From positions 1 through 10,634 of the forward strand of contig CAJTVK010000138.1 in assembly GCA_910579645.1 (NCBI GenBank): a stretch of 10,634 nucleotides of DNA. The letters are read 5' to 3'. The stretch comes from an uncultured Lachnospiraceae bacterium. Lineage in GTDB: Bacteria > Bacillota > Clostridia > Lachnospirales > Lachnospiraceae. Under the pieces are notes generated by a model that saw nothing but the letters and a program-made list of their open reading frames with translations, made no database searches and was not told the origin of the DNA. The position numbers and the translations under genes are program-made. Each line of letters starts with the position of its first letter. Positions within the stretch are counted from its first letter, which is position 1. Below are positions 1-6,694 of this stretch, in pieces.

Positions 1-10
1 CACGGAAAAC

Positions 11-41
11 CGGGACAGGCGCTCCCACTGCCGCCGTCCCG
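11..41 (-). terminator. Possible terminator hairpin downstream of gpsA
   Basis: Read on the minus strand, CGGGACGGCG pairs with CGCC-T-GTCCCG (one bulged base, 10-base loop) about 60 bases after the gpsA stop, and is followed by GTTTTCC. The stem is strong but the T run is short, so termination is plausible rather than certain. Just before it on the minus strand is GGAGG, then 7 bases, then a TTG with an open frame of 14 codons to the window edge. The same DNA could therefore be the start of a further gene. The rest of 1-103 shows nothing recognisable. Confidence 0.35.
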
Positions 42-103
42 CAAAAAAATACCTCCCGTGCGTCCGCCACTCAACACCACATTCCGGCTTGATTTTCTCC
101 CTC

Positions 104-1114
104 CTACTCCCAAGGAATATCCGAGCATTCAATCTTCTTATCGCGCAGCATCAGATCCTTCACCGCCTCATCCGCCGCCTTTCCGTCAAACAGCACTGCA
201 TTCACCTGCTCAATGATTGGCAGCTGCACCCCGTACTTCCCTGCAAGAGCCATAGCCGCCTTTGCCGAGTACACGCCTTCCACTACCATCTTCACTTCCC
301 CCATGGCTTCCTCCATCGTATATCCCTTCCCGATCAGGATACCCGCCCGGCGGTTTCTGGAATGCATGGAAGCACAGGTGACAATCAGGTCCCCGATGCC
401 GGTAAGTCCGCTGAACGTCTCCGCCCGGCCTCCCATCGCCGTGCCAAGGCGGGAAATTTCCGTAATGCCCCTTGTAATCAGCGCGGCTTTCGTATTGTCC
501 CCATAGCCCAGGCCGTCCGCGATTCCGGCTGCCAATGCCACTACGTTTTTCAGCGCAGCCCCCAATTCTATCCCCAGCACATCCGGGCTGATATAGACAC
601 GGAACACTTCATTCATAAAAAGATTCTGCAGATATTCCGCCGTTTCCTTCTTTTTCGCACCGACCACAATGGTGGTCGGTATCCCCCTGCCTACTTCTTC
701 CGCATGGGACGGGCCGGACAGCACCGCCACTTCCGCCTGCGGAATTTCCTCTTCGATAATTTGCGACAGCGTCATCAATGTCTTCTCTTCAATCCCCTTC
801 GCCACATCCACAATAATCTGTCCCTCGGCCACATATTCCTTCATGCTGTGGGAAGTGGATCTTGTAAAAGGCGAAGGAACCGCCAACACCAGTGCATCCC
901 TGCCCTGAACCGCATACTCCAAATCTGTGGTGAACTCCATGTCCTCCGGCAGCCTGACTCCCGGCAGCTTATCCTTATGTTCATGCTCCCTCTTCAGCAT
1001 GGCGATTTCTTCCTCTATCACCGACCACACCGTCACTTTGTGTCCGTTTTTATGAAGCAGCACAGCCAAAGCGATTCCCCAGCTTCCTGCCCCGATAACG
1101 CTTATATCTGCCAT
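104..1114 (-). CDS. gpsA: NAD(P)+-dependent glycerol-3-phosphate dehydrogenase
   Basis: This cytoplasmic enzyme reduces dihydroxyacetone phosphate to sn-glycerol-3-phosphate, the backbone for phospholipids. At 336 residues it has the usual family length. The N-terminal Rossmann fold shows GAGSWG (residues 8-13), and VDVAKGIE lies at 102-109. The catalytic domain shows the family lysine in ELGAALKNVVALAAG (K189), GLGYGDNTKAALITRG (201-216), GLTGIGDL (236-243) and SRNRRAG (252-258). The ATG directly abuts the TAA stop of plsY (TAAATG), with GGAGGG 7 bases upstream, so the start is secure and translational coupling is likely. Its product is the substrate of the neighbouring PlsY, which supports a shared lipid-synthesis transcript with der and plsY. 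Nothing is missing or odd in the protein. Confidence 0.97.
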   Translation of the reverse strand: MADISVIGAGSWGIALAVLLHKNGHKVTVWSVIEEEIAMLKREHEHKDKLPGVRLPEDMEFTTDLEYAVQGRDALVLAVPSPFTRSTSHSMKEYVAEGQIIVDVAKGIEEKTLMTLSQIIEEEIPQAEVAVLSGPSHAEEVGRGIPTTIVVGAKKKETAEYLQNLFMNEVFRVYISPDVLGIELGAALKNVVALAAGIADGLGYGDNTKAALITRGITEISRLGTAMGGRAETFSGLTGIGDLIVTCASMHSRNRRAGILIGKGYTMEEAMGEVKMVVEGVYSAKAAMALAGKYGVQLPIIEQVNAVLFDGKAADEAVKDLMLRDKKIECSDIPWE

Positions 1115-1774
1115 TTATTTTCCCTCCGTCTTATTTTTTTTGAAAAGATAGGTTTTCCTTTCCTCTCCTTTCAGCAGCCGCTTAATGTTTTCCCGGTGCT
1201 TATAATAGGCCATAACGGTCAGAAGCCCGGCAATAATATACATTTCCGTCAGAGCCGCCTGAGACATCCCTCCAAACAGCCCCATCTGCCCCGACAGGAT
1301 AATCTGTATCATAAATCCCGCATAAACAAGCAGGGAGCCCAGCGAAACATAGTGCGTGGTAAAAAATATACCGAAAAACAGCACCACACCCATAGGAATA
1401 AAGGTAGGATGAAAAGATAAAATAAGCCCCGCCGTCGCCGCAATACCCTTTCCTCCCTTAAAGCCAAGGTAAAACGGAAAATTATGCCCCAGGATGGCTC
1501 CGGCCGCCGCATACATCTTAAACAAATATACCATCTCCGGGTGAGATTTCCCGAAAAGCAGGCTGCAGATTACAATTGCAAAAATACATTTCAGCACATC
1601 CCCGGCAAAAACAATCAGCCCTGCCTTTGTCCCGAGCACCCGCAGCGTATTGGTAGTTCCCGCATTCCCGCTTCCGTGCTGCCTGATATCAATGCCGTGC
1701 ATCTTACCGTAAATATACGCCGTCTGAAACAGTCCAAACAAATATCCGATTGCCAAACATATGATCCGTTCCAC
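1115..1774 (-). CDS. plsY: Acyl-phosphate:glycerol-3-phosphate acyltransferase PlsY
   Basis: This integral membrane enzyme transfers an acyl group from acyl-phosphate to the sn-1 position of glycerol-3-phosphate, giving lysophosphatidate. The 219-residue protein is mostly hydrophobic, with several predicted membrane spans. It carries the PlsY motifs HGSGNAGTTN (33-42), GHNFPFYLGFKGGKGIAA (96-113) and the C-terminal HRENIKRLLKGEE (193-205), followed by a short lysine-rich cytoplasmic tail. The start codon is GTG: it lies one base after the TAA of der (TAAaGTG), with AAAGGA inside the end of der as the probable ribosome binding site, and no ATG is available before residue 25. The spacing points to translational coupling with der upstream and gpsA downstream. 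Confidence 0.95.
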   Translation of the reverse strand: MERIICLAIGYLFGLFQTAYIYGKMHGIDIRQHGSGNAGTTNTLRVLGTKAGLIVFAGDVLKCIFAIVICSLLFGKSHPEMVYLFKMYAAAGAILGHNFPFYLGFKGGKGIAATAGLILSFHPTFIPMGVVLFFGIFFTTHYVSLGSLLVYAGFMIQIILSGQMGLFGGMSQAALTEMYIIAGLLTVMAYYKHRENIKRLLKGEERKTYLFKKNKTEGK

Positions 1775-1775
1775 T

Positions 1776-3110
1776 TTATCTGTTTTCCTTTCTCTCCCTT
1801 ATAATAAACTTAAGGGGCGTTCCCCTGAAGCCAAAGGCCTCCCTGATCTGATTTTCAATATATCTTGTATAGGAAAAATGCATCAGTTCCTTATCGTTCA
1901 CAAAAATCACGAAAGTAGGCGGTTTTACCGCCACCTGCGTAATATAATACAGCCGAAGCCTTTTCCCCTTGTCGGAAGGCGGCTGCTGCATGGCAACTGC
2001 TTCGGACATAATTTCATTCAGCACTCCCGTAGCCACGCGCATGGAATGGTTCTCGCTGACAATGTCAATCATCTCATACAGCTTCGTAAGCCGCTGCCCG
2101 GTCACGGCAGAAATGAAAATAATTTCCGCATAGGTCATGAATGACAGGATTTCCCGCACTTTACCCGTGAATTCTTTCACTGTTTTGTCGTCTTTCTCTA
2201 TGGCATCCCATTTGTTTACCGCAATAATCACGGCCTTTCCCCGGTCATGGGCGATTCCCGCAATCTTTGCATCCTGCTCGGTGATGCCCTCCACAGCGTC
2301 GATGACCAGCACTGCAATATCCGCCCGTTCCACGGCACTGACCGTACGGACTATCATATACCTTTCCAATTCCTCTTTTATCTTATTCTTGCGCCGCAGC
2401 CCCGCCGTGTCGATGAGCACATATTCTTTTCCGTTATATTTTACCTCGGTGTCAATGGCATCCCGGGTGGTGCCTGCAATATCGGACACTATCACCCTGT
2501 TTTCGCCGGCCAGCCTGTTCACAATGGAAGATTTCCCCACATTCGGCTTCCCGACAATGGCTATCTTAACCCGGTCGTCTTCCTCGTCCTCCTCCGCAAT
2601 TTTGCCGAAATAAGAAGCCACCTCGTCCAACATGTCCCCAAGCCCCAGCTGATTGGCGGCAGAAATGGGATGAGGGTCGCCGATGCCCAGATTATAAAAC
2701 TCATATACATCCGGCATATATTTCTCAAAGCTGTCCACCTTATTGACCAACAGTACCACCGGCTTTCTGGAACGTCTGAGCATATCCGCCACTTTGGCAT
2801 CCGCATCCACCAGCCCCTGCTTCACATCCGTCATAAACAGAATCACGTCCGCCGTATCTATGGCAATCTGCGCCTGCTCCCGCATCTGCGAAAGGATGAC
2901 ATCCTTGCTGTCCGGCTCTATGCCCCCCGTGTCAATCAGCGTAAACGCCATATTCAGCCAGGAAACATCCGCATATATCCTATCCCGGGTAATGCCCGGC
3001 GTATCCTTCACGATAGCTATCCGCTCTCCCGCCAATACATTGAATAAGGTAGATTTCCCCACATTGGGTCTTCCTACCACCGCAACAATCGGCTTTTTCT
3101 TTTTTCCCAT
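1776..3110 (-). CDS. der: Ribosome-assembly GTPase Der (EngA), two tandem GTPase domains
   Basis: Der is an essential GTPase in assembly of the 50S ribosomal subunit. This 444-residue copy has the diagnostic double G domain. Domain 1 has GRPNVGKS (13-20), TPGITRD (37-43), DTGG (60-63) and NKVD (123-126). Domain 2 has GKPNVGKS (187-194), AGTTRD (212-217), DTAG (234-237) and NKWD (299-302). An acidic linker (about 173-179, EEDEEDD) separates them, and a KH-like domain follows from about 355, ending in the basic RERKENR. The ATG start has only a weak, distant purine run (AAAGG about 12 bases upstream). A hairpin repeat lies in the 94-base gap before it, so der may have separate or attenuated expression relative to the gene upstream. 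It is followed almost without gap by plsY. Confidence 0.97.
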   Translation of the reverse strand: MGKKKKPIVAVVGRPNVGKSTLFNVLAGERIAIVKDTPGITRDRIYADVSWLNMAFTLIDTGGIEPDSKDVILSQMREQAQIAIDTADVILFMTDVKQGLVDADAKVADMLRRSRKPVVLLVNKVDSFEKYMPDVYEFYNLGIGDPHPISAANQLGLGDMLDEVASYFGKIAEEDEEDDRVKIAIVGKPNVGKSSIVNRLAGENRVIVSDIAGTTRDAIDTEVKYNGKEYVLIDTAGLRRKNKIKEELERYMIVRTVSAVERADIAVLVIDAVEGITEQDAKIAGIAHDRGKAVIIAVNKWDAIEKDDKTVKEFTGKVREILSFMTYAEIIFISAVTGQRLTKLYEMIDIVSENHSMRVATGVLNEIMSEAVAMQQPPSDKGKRLRLYYITQVAVKPPTFVIFVNDKELMHFSYTRYIENQIREAFGFRGTPLKFIIRERKENR

Positions 3111-3136
3111 CTTCTGACCATACCTTTCCGAAAAAT

Positions 3137-3169
3137 CGTAACAGTTCAGCCTGCGGCTTCTCTGTTACG
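3137..3169 (-). repeat. Hairpin repeat, copy 1, possible attenuator/terminator before der
   Basis: CGTAACAG (3137-3144) pairs exactly with CTGTTACG (3162-3169). Inside, AGCC/GGCT pair around a 3-base loop, giving two stems separated by a symmetrical 3x3 internal loop. On the minus strand, which reads from the DUF512 gene into der, it is followed by ATTTTTC, so it has the form of an intrinsic terminator or attenuator. An 8-base direct repeat CGAAAAAT lies on both sides (3129-3136 and 3168-3175). A second copy at 4596-4626 matches 29 of 31 bases, showing this is a repeated sequence and not just a local terminator. Confidence 0.7.
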
Positions 3170-3204
3170 AAAAATCTCTTTTCTGCACTCTTTTAAAACG
3201 ATTC

Positions 3205-4542
3205 CTAATCCAAATTCCCATACAATATGGTGTCAATAAAATCACGTCCGCTTGATTTTACAATATCTACCTTTACTTGTAAAGCATTTTCCATCTCTTC
3301 CACCGTCATATCGTCCAAAAATACCTTTTCGCCGCTCCGCAGCACATTCTGCGGAAGCAGCAGCCTGCCGCCCAGTTCTTTGCCAATCAACTGCGCAACA
3401 ATGTCCTGTCCGGTCAGCAGGCCCGACACGGTAATCAGTTCCCCGAAAAACTCATTGGTTATGGGATATGCCAGAATCCGAAGCCCTTCGCACACCTCCT
3501 CCAGCCGCCTTGCCATGCCGGCGATATAGGGATAAGCCAGCCGCCCCGTGGCAAGGGATACCGTTTCCGCCGGCTTTTTTATGTTCCTGCCCCTCTTTCT
3601 CAATTCCCCCAATGTCTCTTCAAACTCATTCAGCATCAGCCGGAGCATCCCCACGCCGTTTTCCAGCTGAAGATAGCCGTCGTAACGTGACTCTTCCGGC
3701 AGTTCCTGCCCGGCCAGAATATACCACTCGTCACTGGCATGAATAAAGTGTACCCCCTGCTCCGCAAATATTTTGTCCTGCCATCTGTGAATCCTGGCCA
3801 ATACTTCTTCCGCATCCTCTCCGGTAAACGGCTCCAAAGGCTCCAGCCCGTCCCGGTATTTGGACAGCCCCACGGGAACCACCGACACGCTTTCCAAATA
3901 AGGCAGATATCCGGTCAGATCCACAATGCTCCGTTCCAGTTCTTCCCCGTCGTTCACCCCCTTGCAGAGCACAATCTGCCCGTTCATTGCAATCCCTGCT
4001 TCATACAGCCTGTCCGCTTTCTTCAATGCCTCCCCCGCAAAGCGGTTGTTCAGCATCCTGCACCTTAACTGCGGATTTGTCGTATGAAATGAAATATTGA
4101 TGGGCGACAGCCGGTATTTAATAATCCTTTCCACATCATAATCGGACATATTCGTCAGCGTCACATAGTTTCCCTGCAAAAACGAAAGCCTGGAATCGTC
4201 ATCCTTAAAATACAGTGTCTCCCGCATCCCCTCCGGCATCTGGTCAATAAAGCAGAAAATGCATTTATTGCAGCAGGAACGGTAATCGTCCATCAGCCCG
4301 TTCTCAAACTCTATGCCCAGATCCTCCTCATATTCCTTATCGATTTCCAGCAGCCACTCTTCCCCGTCCGGTTTCTCCACCAGCACTTCCACATATTCCT
4401 CCTGCAGCAGATACTGATAATCAAAAATATCCCTGATTTCCTCCCCGTTGACCGCCAATAACCTATCCCCGGCCTCTATTTCCATCTCCTGGCCGATGCT
4501 CCCCTCCAAAACCTTCTTAACCACATGTCCCTTTTTTTTCAT
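3205..4542 (-). CDS. PDZ-radical SAM-DUF512 protein, function unknown
   Basis: The product belongs to the DUF512 family of putative radical SAM proteins, whose biochemical role is not established as far as I know. Numbered from the chosen start (445 residues): a PDZ-like domain covers about 1-65 (EIEAGDRLLAVNGEEIRDI). Next is a cysteine cluster, RSCCNKCIFCFIDQMP, which fits CxxxCxxC (C90, C94, C97) for a 4Fe-4S cluster with S-adenosylmethionine. The radical-SAM barrel follows (ISFHTTNP, then GQIVLCKGVNDGEEL), then the DUF512 region with SVVPVGLSKYRDGL and a C-terminal VSGLLTGQDIV. An upstream in-frame ATG at 4569 has no ribosome binding site; the ATG at 4542 has GGAGG four bases ahead, so I start there. 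It sits upstream of der in the same direction, a recurrent neighbourhood in Clostridia, hinting at a housekeeping role. Confidence 0.88.
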   Translation of the reverse strand: MKKKGHVVKKVLEGSIGQEMEIEAGDRLLAVNGEEIRDIFDYQYLLQEEYVEVLVEKPDGEEWLLEIDKEYEEDLGIEFENGLMDDYRSCCNKCIFCFIDQMPEGMRETLYFKDDDSRLSFLQGNYVTLTNMSDYDVERIIKYRLSPINISFHTTNPQLRCRMLNNRFAGEALKKADRLYEAGIAMNGQIVLCKGVNDGEELERSIVDLTGYLPYLESVSVVPVGLSKYRDGLEPLEPFTGEDAEEVLARIHRWQDKIFAEQGVHFIHASDEWYILAGQELPEESRYDGYLQLENGVGMLRLMLNEFEETLGELRKRGRNIKKPAETVSLATGRLAYPYIAGMARRLEEVCEGLRILAYPITNEFFGELITVSGLLTGQDIVAQLIGKELGGRLLLPQNVLRSGEKVFLDDMTVEEMENALQVKVDIVKSSGRDFIDTILYGNLD

Positions 4543-4595
4543 GCATCCTCCGCTCCGCCGCACGTCCATTCCAACTCATACGCTGCATATCCTCT

Positions 4596-4626
4596 GTAAC
4601 AGTTCAGCCTGCGGCTTCCCTGTTGC
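4596..4626. repeat. Hairpin repeat, copy 2, upstream of the DUF512 gene
   Basis: This 31-base stretch matches the hairpin at 3138-3168 at 29 of 31 positions. The stem is GTAACAG with CTGTTGC (one wobble pair) around the same AGCC-TGC-GGCT inner hairpin. Unlike copy 1 it is not flanked by an A or T run or by a direct repeat, so it does not look like a terminator. It lies in the 185-base divergent region between the DUF512 gene and prs, and would fall in the 5' untranslated leader of the DUF512 gene. Confidence 0.7.
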
Positions 4627-4655
4627 CTTCCTTCCCCTATTCTACTAGAAATTCC

Positions 4656-4685
4656 TTGACGTGTCACTACCAGGAATGATATAAA
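4656..4685 (+). promoter_or_regulatory. Promoter of prs (TTGACG, 18, TATAAA; extended -10)
   Basis: A -35 box TTGACG (4656-4661) and a -10 box TATAAA (4680-4685) are separated by 18 bases. TG at 4677-4678, one base before the -10, makes it an extended -10 promoter. It lies about 40 bases upstream of the prs start, the right distance for a short leader. A strong ribosome binding site, AGGGAGGA, is at 4716-4723, five bases before the ATG. An inverted repeat ATTCCT (4651-4656) / AGGAAT (4672-4677) brackets the -35 and spacer and could be an operator. Confidence 0.7.
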
Positions 4686-4688
4686 TAA

Positions 4689-4694
4689 ATTATA
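4689..4694 (-). promoter_or_regulatory. Possible divergent -10 box for the DUF512-der operon
   Basis: Read on the minus strand this is TATAAT, in the AT-rich core of the intergenic region between prs and the DUF512 gene. No convincing -35 box lies 16-18 bases further upstream, and the leader to the 4542 start would be about 140 bases. It is the best -10 match I see for the DUF512 transcript, but AT-rich DNA gives such matches by chance. Confidence 0.2.
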
Positions 4695-4727
4695 TATTAC
4701 GACATCTTTTACATCAGGGAGGACATC

Positions 4728-5918
4728 ATGCCTAATTTACATGAACTGGAAGCCGCCATACCGGTAGCCCCGCTGAAAATTGTTGCAACAGAATCCGCTG
4801 CCATGCTGGCGGACAAAGTAAACAAATATTTGGTAGGATACAGAAAAACAGTGAAAAGCATAGCCAAAAACGATCCCGCATTCCAAGGATATGCGGAATC
4901 CAACTATCTGGTGGATGTTGCCTGTCCCCGTTTCGGCACCGGGGAAGGCAAGGCTGTCTTTAACGAATCTATCCGGGGGAAAGACTTATTTTTCCTTGTT
5001 GACGTATGCAATCATAGCATTACTTATAAAATGAACGGCTTCACCAACCATAAATCCCCGGACGACCACTATCAGGATTTGAAGCGTTTGATCAATGCCT
5101 GCAACGGCAGGGCTCACCGCATCAATGTCATCATGCCCTTTTTATACGAAGGAAGGCAGCATAAAAGAAACGGCCGGGAATCCTTGGACTGTGCTTATGC
5201 CATCGAAGAACTGAGCCGCATGGGAGTATCCAACTTCATTACTTTCGACGCCCACGACCCACGGGTGCAGAATGCCGCTCCCCTGTCCGGCTTTGACAAC
5301 TTCATGCCGCCCTATCAGTTCGTGCAGGCCTTGCTGCGCATGAAGGAAGATTTGATTATCGACAAATACCATACCATTGTCATCAGCCCGGACGAAGGCG
5401 CCCTTGACCGTGCCGTCTACTTCGCCAATGTGCTCGGCGTGGATATGGGCATGTTTTATAAGAGAAGGGACTATTCCACCATTGTCAACGGCAAAAACCC
5501 TATTGTTGCCCATGAATTCCTGGGCGATAATATCAACGGCAAAGATGTCATCATCATAGACGACATGATTTCTTCCGGCGGAAGCATGATAGATACGGCA
5601 AAGCAGCTGAAAGCAATGAATGCCAAGCGGGTTTTCATCTGCTGCACCTTCGGCTTATTTACGGACGGGCTGAAGACTTTCGATGAAGCTTACGAAAAAC
5701 GCTACTTCGATAAGATTATAACCACAAACCTCACCTACCAGCTTCCTGAACTAAAAGAACGTCCCTACTATCTGGAAGCGGACATGAGCAAATTCCTGGC
5801 TTCCATTATTGACTTTATGAACCATGACTCGTCCATGGCTAATGTATCTACCCCCACGGACAAAATCCATGAAATTCTTGCAAAATATAACAGCCGGGGA
5901 AATATCGGCTGTCATTAA
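4728..5918 (+). CDS. prs: Ribose-phosphate pyrophosphokinase, long clostridial variant
   Basis: The enzyme converts ribose-5-phosphate and ATP to PRPP and AMP, feeding nucleotide, histidine and tryptophan synthesis in the cytoplasm. The 396-residue protein is some 80 longer than the usual ~315. It has about 60 extra N-terminal residues before the part resembling the family core and changed core motifs. YEGRQHKRNGRES (140-152) stands where classical enzymes have YARQDRK; TFDAHDPRVQN (172-182) replaces the DLHADQIQGFF region; VIIIDDMISSGGS (274-286) is the PRPP-binding loop. VISPDEGALDRA (218-229) matches the family's SPDxGG region. Two phosphoribosyltransferase-type halves are therefore present. 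The ATG has AGGGAGGA five bases upstream. It is monocistronic, with its own promoter and a strong terminator. Catalytic identity is likely; regulatory behaviour cannot be assumed from classical Prs. Confidence 0.92.
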   Translation: MPNLHELEAAIPVAPLKIVATESAAMLADKVNKYLVGYRKTVKSIAKNDPAFQGYAESNYLVDVACPRFGTGEGKAVFNESIRGKDLFFLVDVCNHSITYKMNGFTNHKSPDDHYQDLKRLINACNGRAHRINVIMPFLYEGRQHKRNGRESLDCAYAIEELSRMGVSNFITFDAHDPRVQNAAPLSGFDNFMPPYQFVQALLRMKEDLIIDKYHTIVISPDEGALDRAVYFANVLGVDMGMFYKRRDYSTIVNGKNPIVAHEFLGDNINGKDVIIIDDMISSGGSMIDTAKQLKAMNAKRVFICCTFGLFTDGLKTFDEAYEKRYFDKIITTNLTYQLPELKERPYYLEADMSKFLASIIDFMNHDSSMANVSTPTDKIHEILAKYNSRGNIGCH

Positions 5919-5954
5919 ATTATAGGCACCGTTTACTATACCTTTCGGCAGATA

Positions 5955-5978
5955 AGCGGGGGAAACCTTTCCCCCGCT
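5955..5978. terminator. Hairpin terminator between convergent prs and kinase gene
   Basis: AGCGGGGGAAA (5955-5965) pairs perfectly with TTTCCCCCGCT (5968-5978). The stem is GC-rich, 36 bases after the prs stop and 23 bases beyond the stop of the convergent kinase-like gene. The 3' side on the plus strand is GTCGTTTGTC, so the T run is imperfect. Being symmetrical and lying between convergent genes, it can serve both. A second small hairpin, ACAGCCG/CGGCTGT (5890-5896 and 5906-5912), overlaps the last codons of prs and may add RNA stability. Confidence 0.75.
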
Positions 5979-6001
5979 GTCGTTTGTCGGAACAATTTAT
6001 G

Positions 6002-6625
6002 TCAGCTCATAAACCGCACTTTCAGATAGGCCTTAATCTCTTCCACGCATCTTTCAAACCCCAGCTTAGAACTGTCCAAGCAAAGGTCATAATTCCTTGC
6101 ATCCGTCCATTCCCGTCCCGTATGGTATTTATAGTATTCTGCCCGCTGTCTGTCCGTCCGGGTGATATAACGCTCCAGTTCACGGGGAGCCATGCTCACC
6201 TTTTTGGCAGCCTGCTCCAAGCAGTAATCCCTGGGAGCATGGATAAACACGCTGAGCACATTGTCATAGTCCTTCAGCACATAATCCGCACACCTTCCCA
6301 CAATGACGCAGGACTCTTCCTCCGCCAGCTGTTTGATTACCTTCGCCTGATAATTAAACAGGTTGTCATCCGATACAAAATCTTCGCTTTCCGGCGGAAT
6401 AAGCTGTCCTTTATATGTATTTTTGACTATTTTCAGTAAATTAGTGAATTTCACTTTTTCATCCGCATTGACAAACAGGCGTTCATTTATGCCGCTTTCC
6501 TCGGAAGCCAGTTTCAGCAGTTCCTTGTCGTAATAATGGACCTTGATATCCTCTGCCAGCATTTCCCCTATCGTACGGCCGCCGCTGCCATATTGCCTTG
6601 CAATTGTAATCACTACTTTTTCCAT
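6002..6625 (-). CDS. Cytidylate kinase-like family protein
   Basis: This 207-residue P-loop protein belongs to the cytidylate kinase-like family common in Clostridia; the true substrate is not known. It opens with VVITIARQYGSGGRTIG (4-20), whose GSGGRTIG is an atypical P-loop (classical Cmk has GPxGSGKG). This is followed by YYDKELL (31-37), VIVGRCADYVL (108-118) and a C-terminal arginine-rich lid-like part, RYITRTDRQRAEYYKYHTGREW (152-173), as in nucleotide kinases. The chosen ATG at 6625 has GGAGG 10 bases upstream; an in-frame ATG at 6646 lies before this site and is unlikely to be used. It follows livF by 69 bases in the same direction, with no terminator seen between them, so read-through is possible. 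It is not the housekeeping Cmk by motif. Confidence 0.85.
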   Translation of the reverse strand: MEKVVITIARQYGSGGRTIGEMLAEDIKVHYYDKELLKLASEESGINERLFVNADEKVKFTNLLKIVKNTYKGQLIPPESEDFVSDDNLFNYQAKVIKQLAEEESCVIVGRCADYVLKDYDNVLSVFIHAPRDYCLEQAAKKVSMAPRELERYITRTDRQRAEYYKYHTGREWTDARNYDLCLDSSKLGFERCVEEIKAYLKVRFMS

Positions 6626-6652
6626 ACACAGAAATCCTCCATACACTAAAAG

Positions 6653-6658
6653 ATTATA
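6653..6658 (-). promoter_or_regulatory. Possible -10 box for the kinase-like gene
   Basis: Read on the minus strand this is a perfect TATAAT, 28 bases before the chosen start of the kinase-like gene and upstream of its GGAGG. The sequence 17 bases further upstream (CATAGT) is a poor -35 box, so promoter strength is doubtful. The 69-base gap between livF and this gene also contains a 6-base stem (GAGGCA/TGCCTC) overlapping the livF stop, without a T run. Confidence 0.3.
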
Positions 6659-6694
6659 TTTTGCCGGATGGCATCACTATGAGGCAGACATGCT

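Noticed and set aside
89..1420. A 443-codon open frame on the plus strand
   Set aside because: It is antisense to gpsA and plsY, both of which carry all family motifs; its own product is rich in His, Arg and Pro with no recognisable domain, as expected for the opposite strand of a coding gene.
3129..3175. CGAAAAAT direct repeat around hairpin copy 1 as a transposition footprint
   Set aside because: The second copy at 4596-4626 has no flanking direct repeat, and the second CGAAAAAT overlaps the stem itself; an A/T-rich chance match is more likely.
4543..4569. Nine-residue N-terminal extension of the DUF512 protein from the ATG at 4569
   Set aside because: There is no ribosome binding site before 4569, whereas the ATG at 4542 has GGAGG four bases upstream.
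5989..5998. GGAACAATTT shared with the hairpin arm of the 110-base element
   Set aside because: Only ten bases match and no palindrome or outer stem follows, so it is not a remnant of the element.
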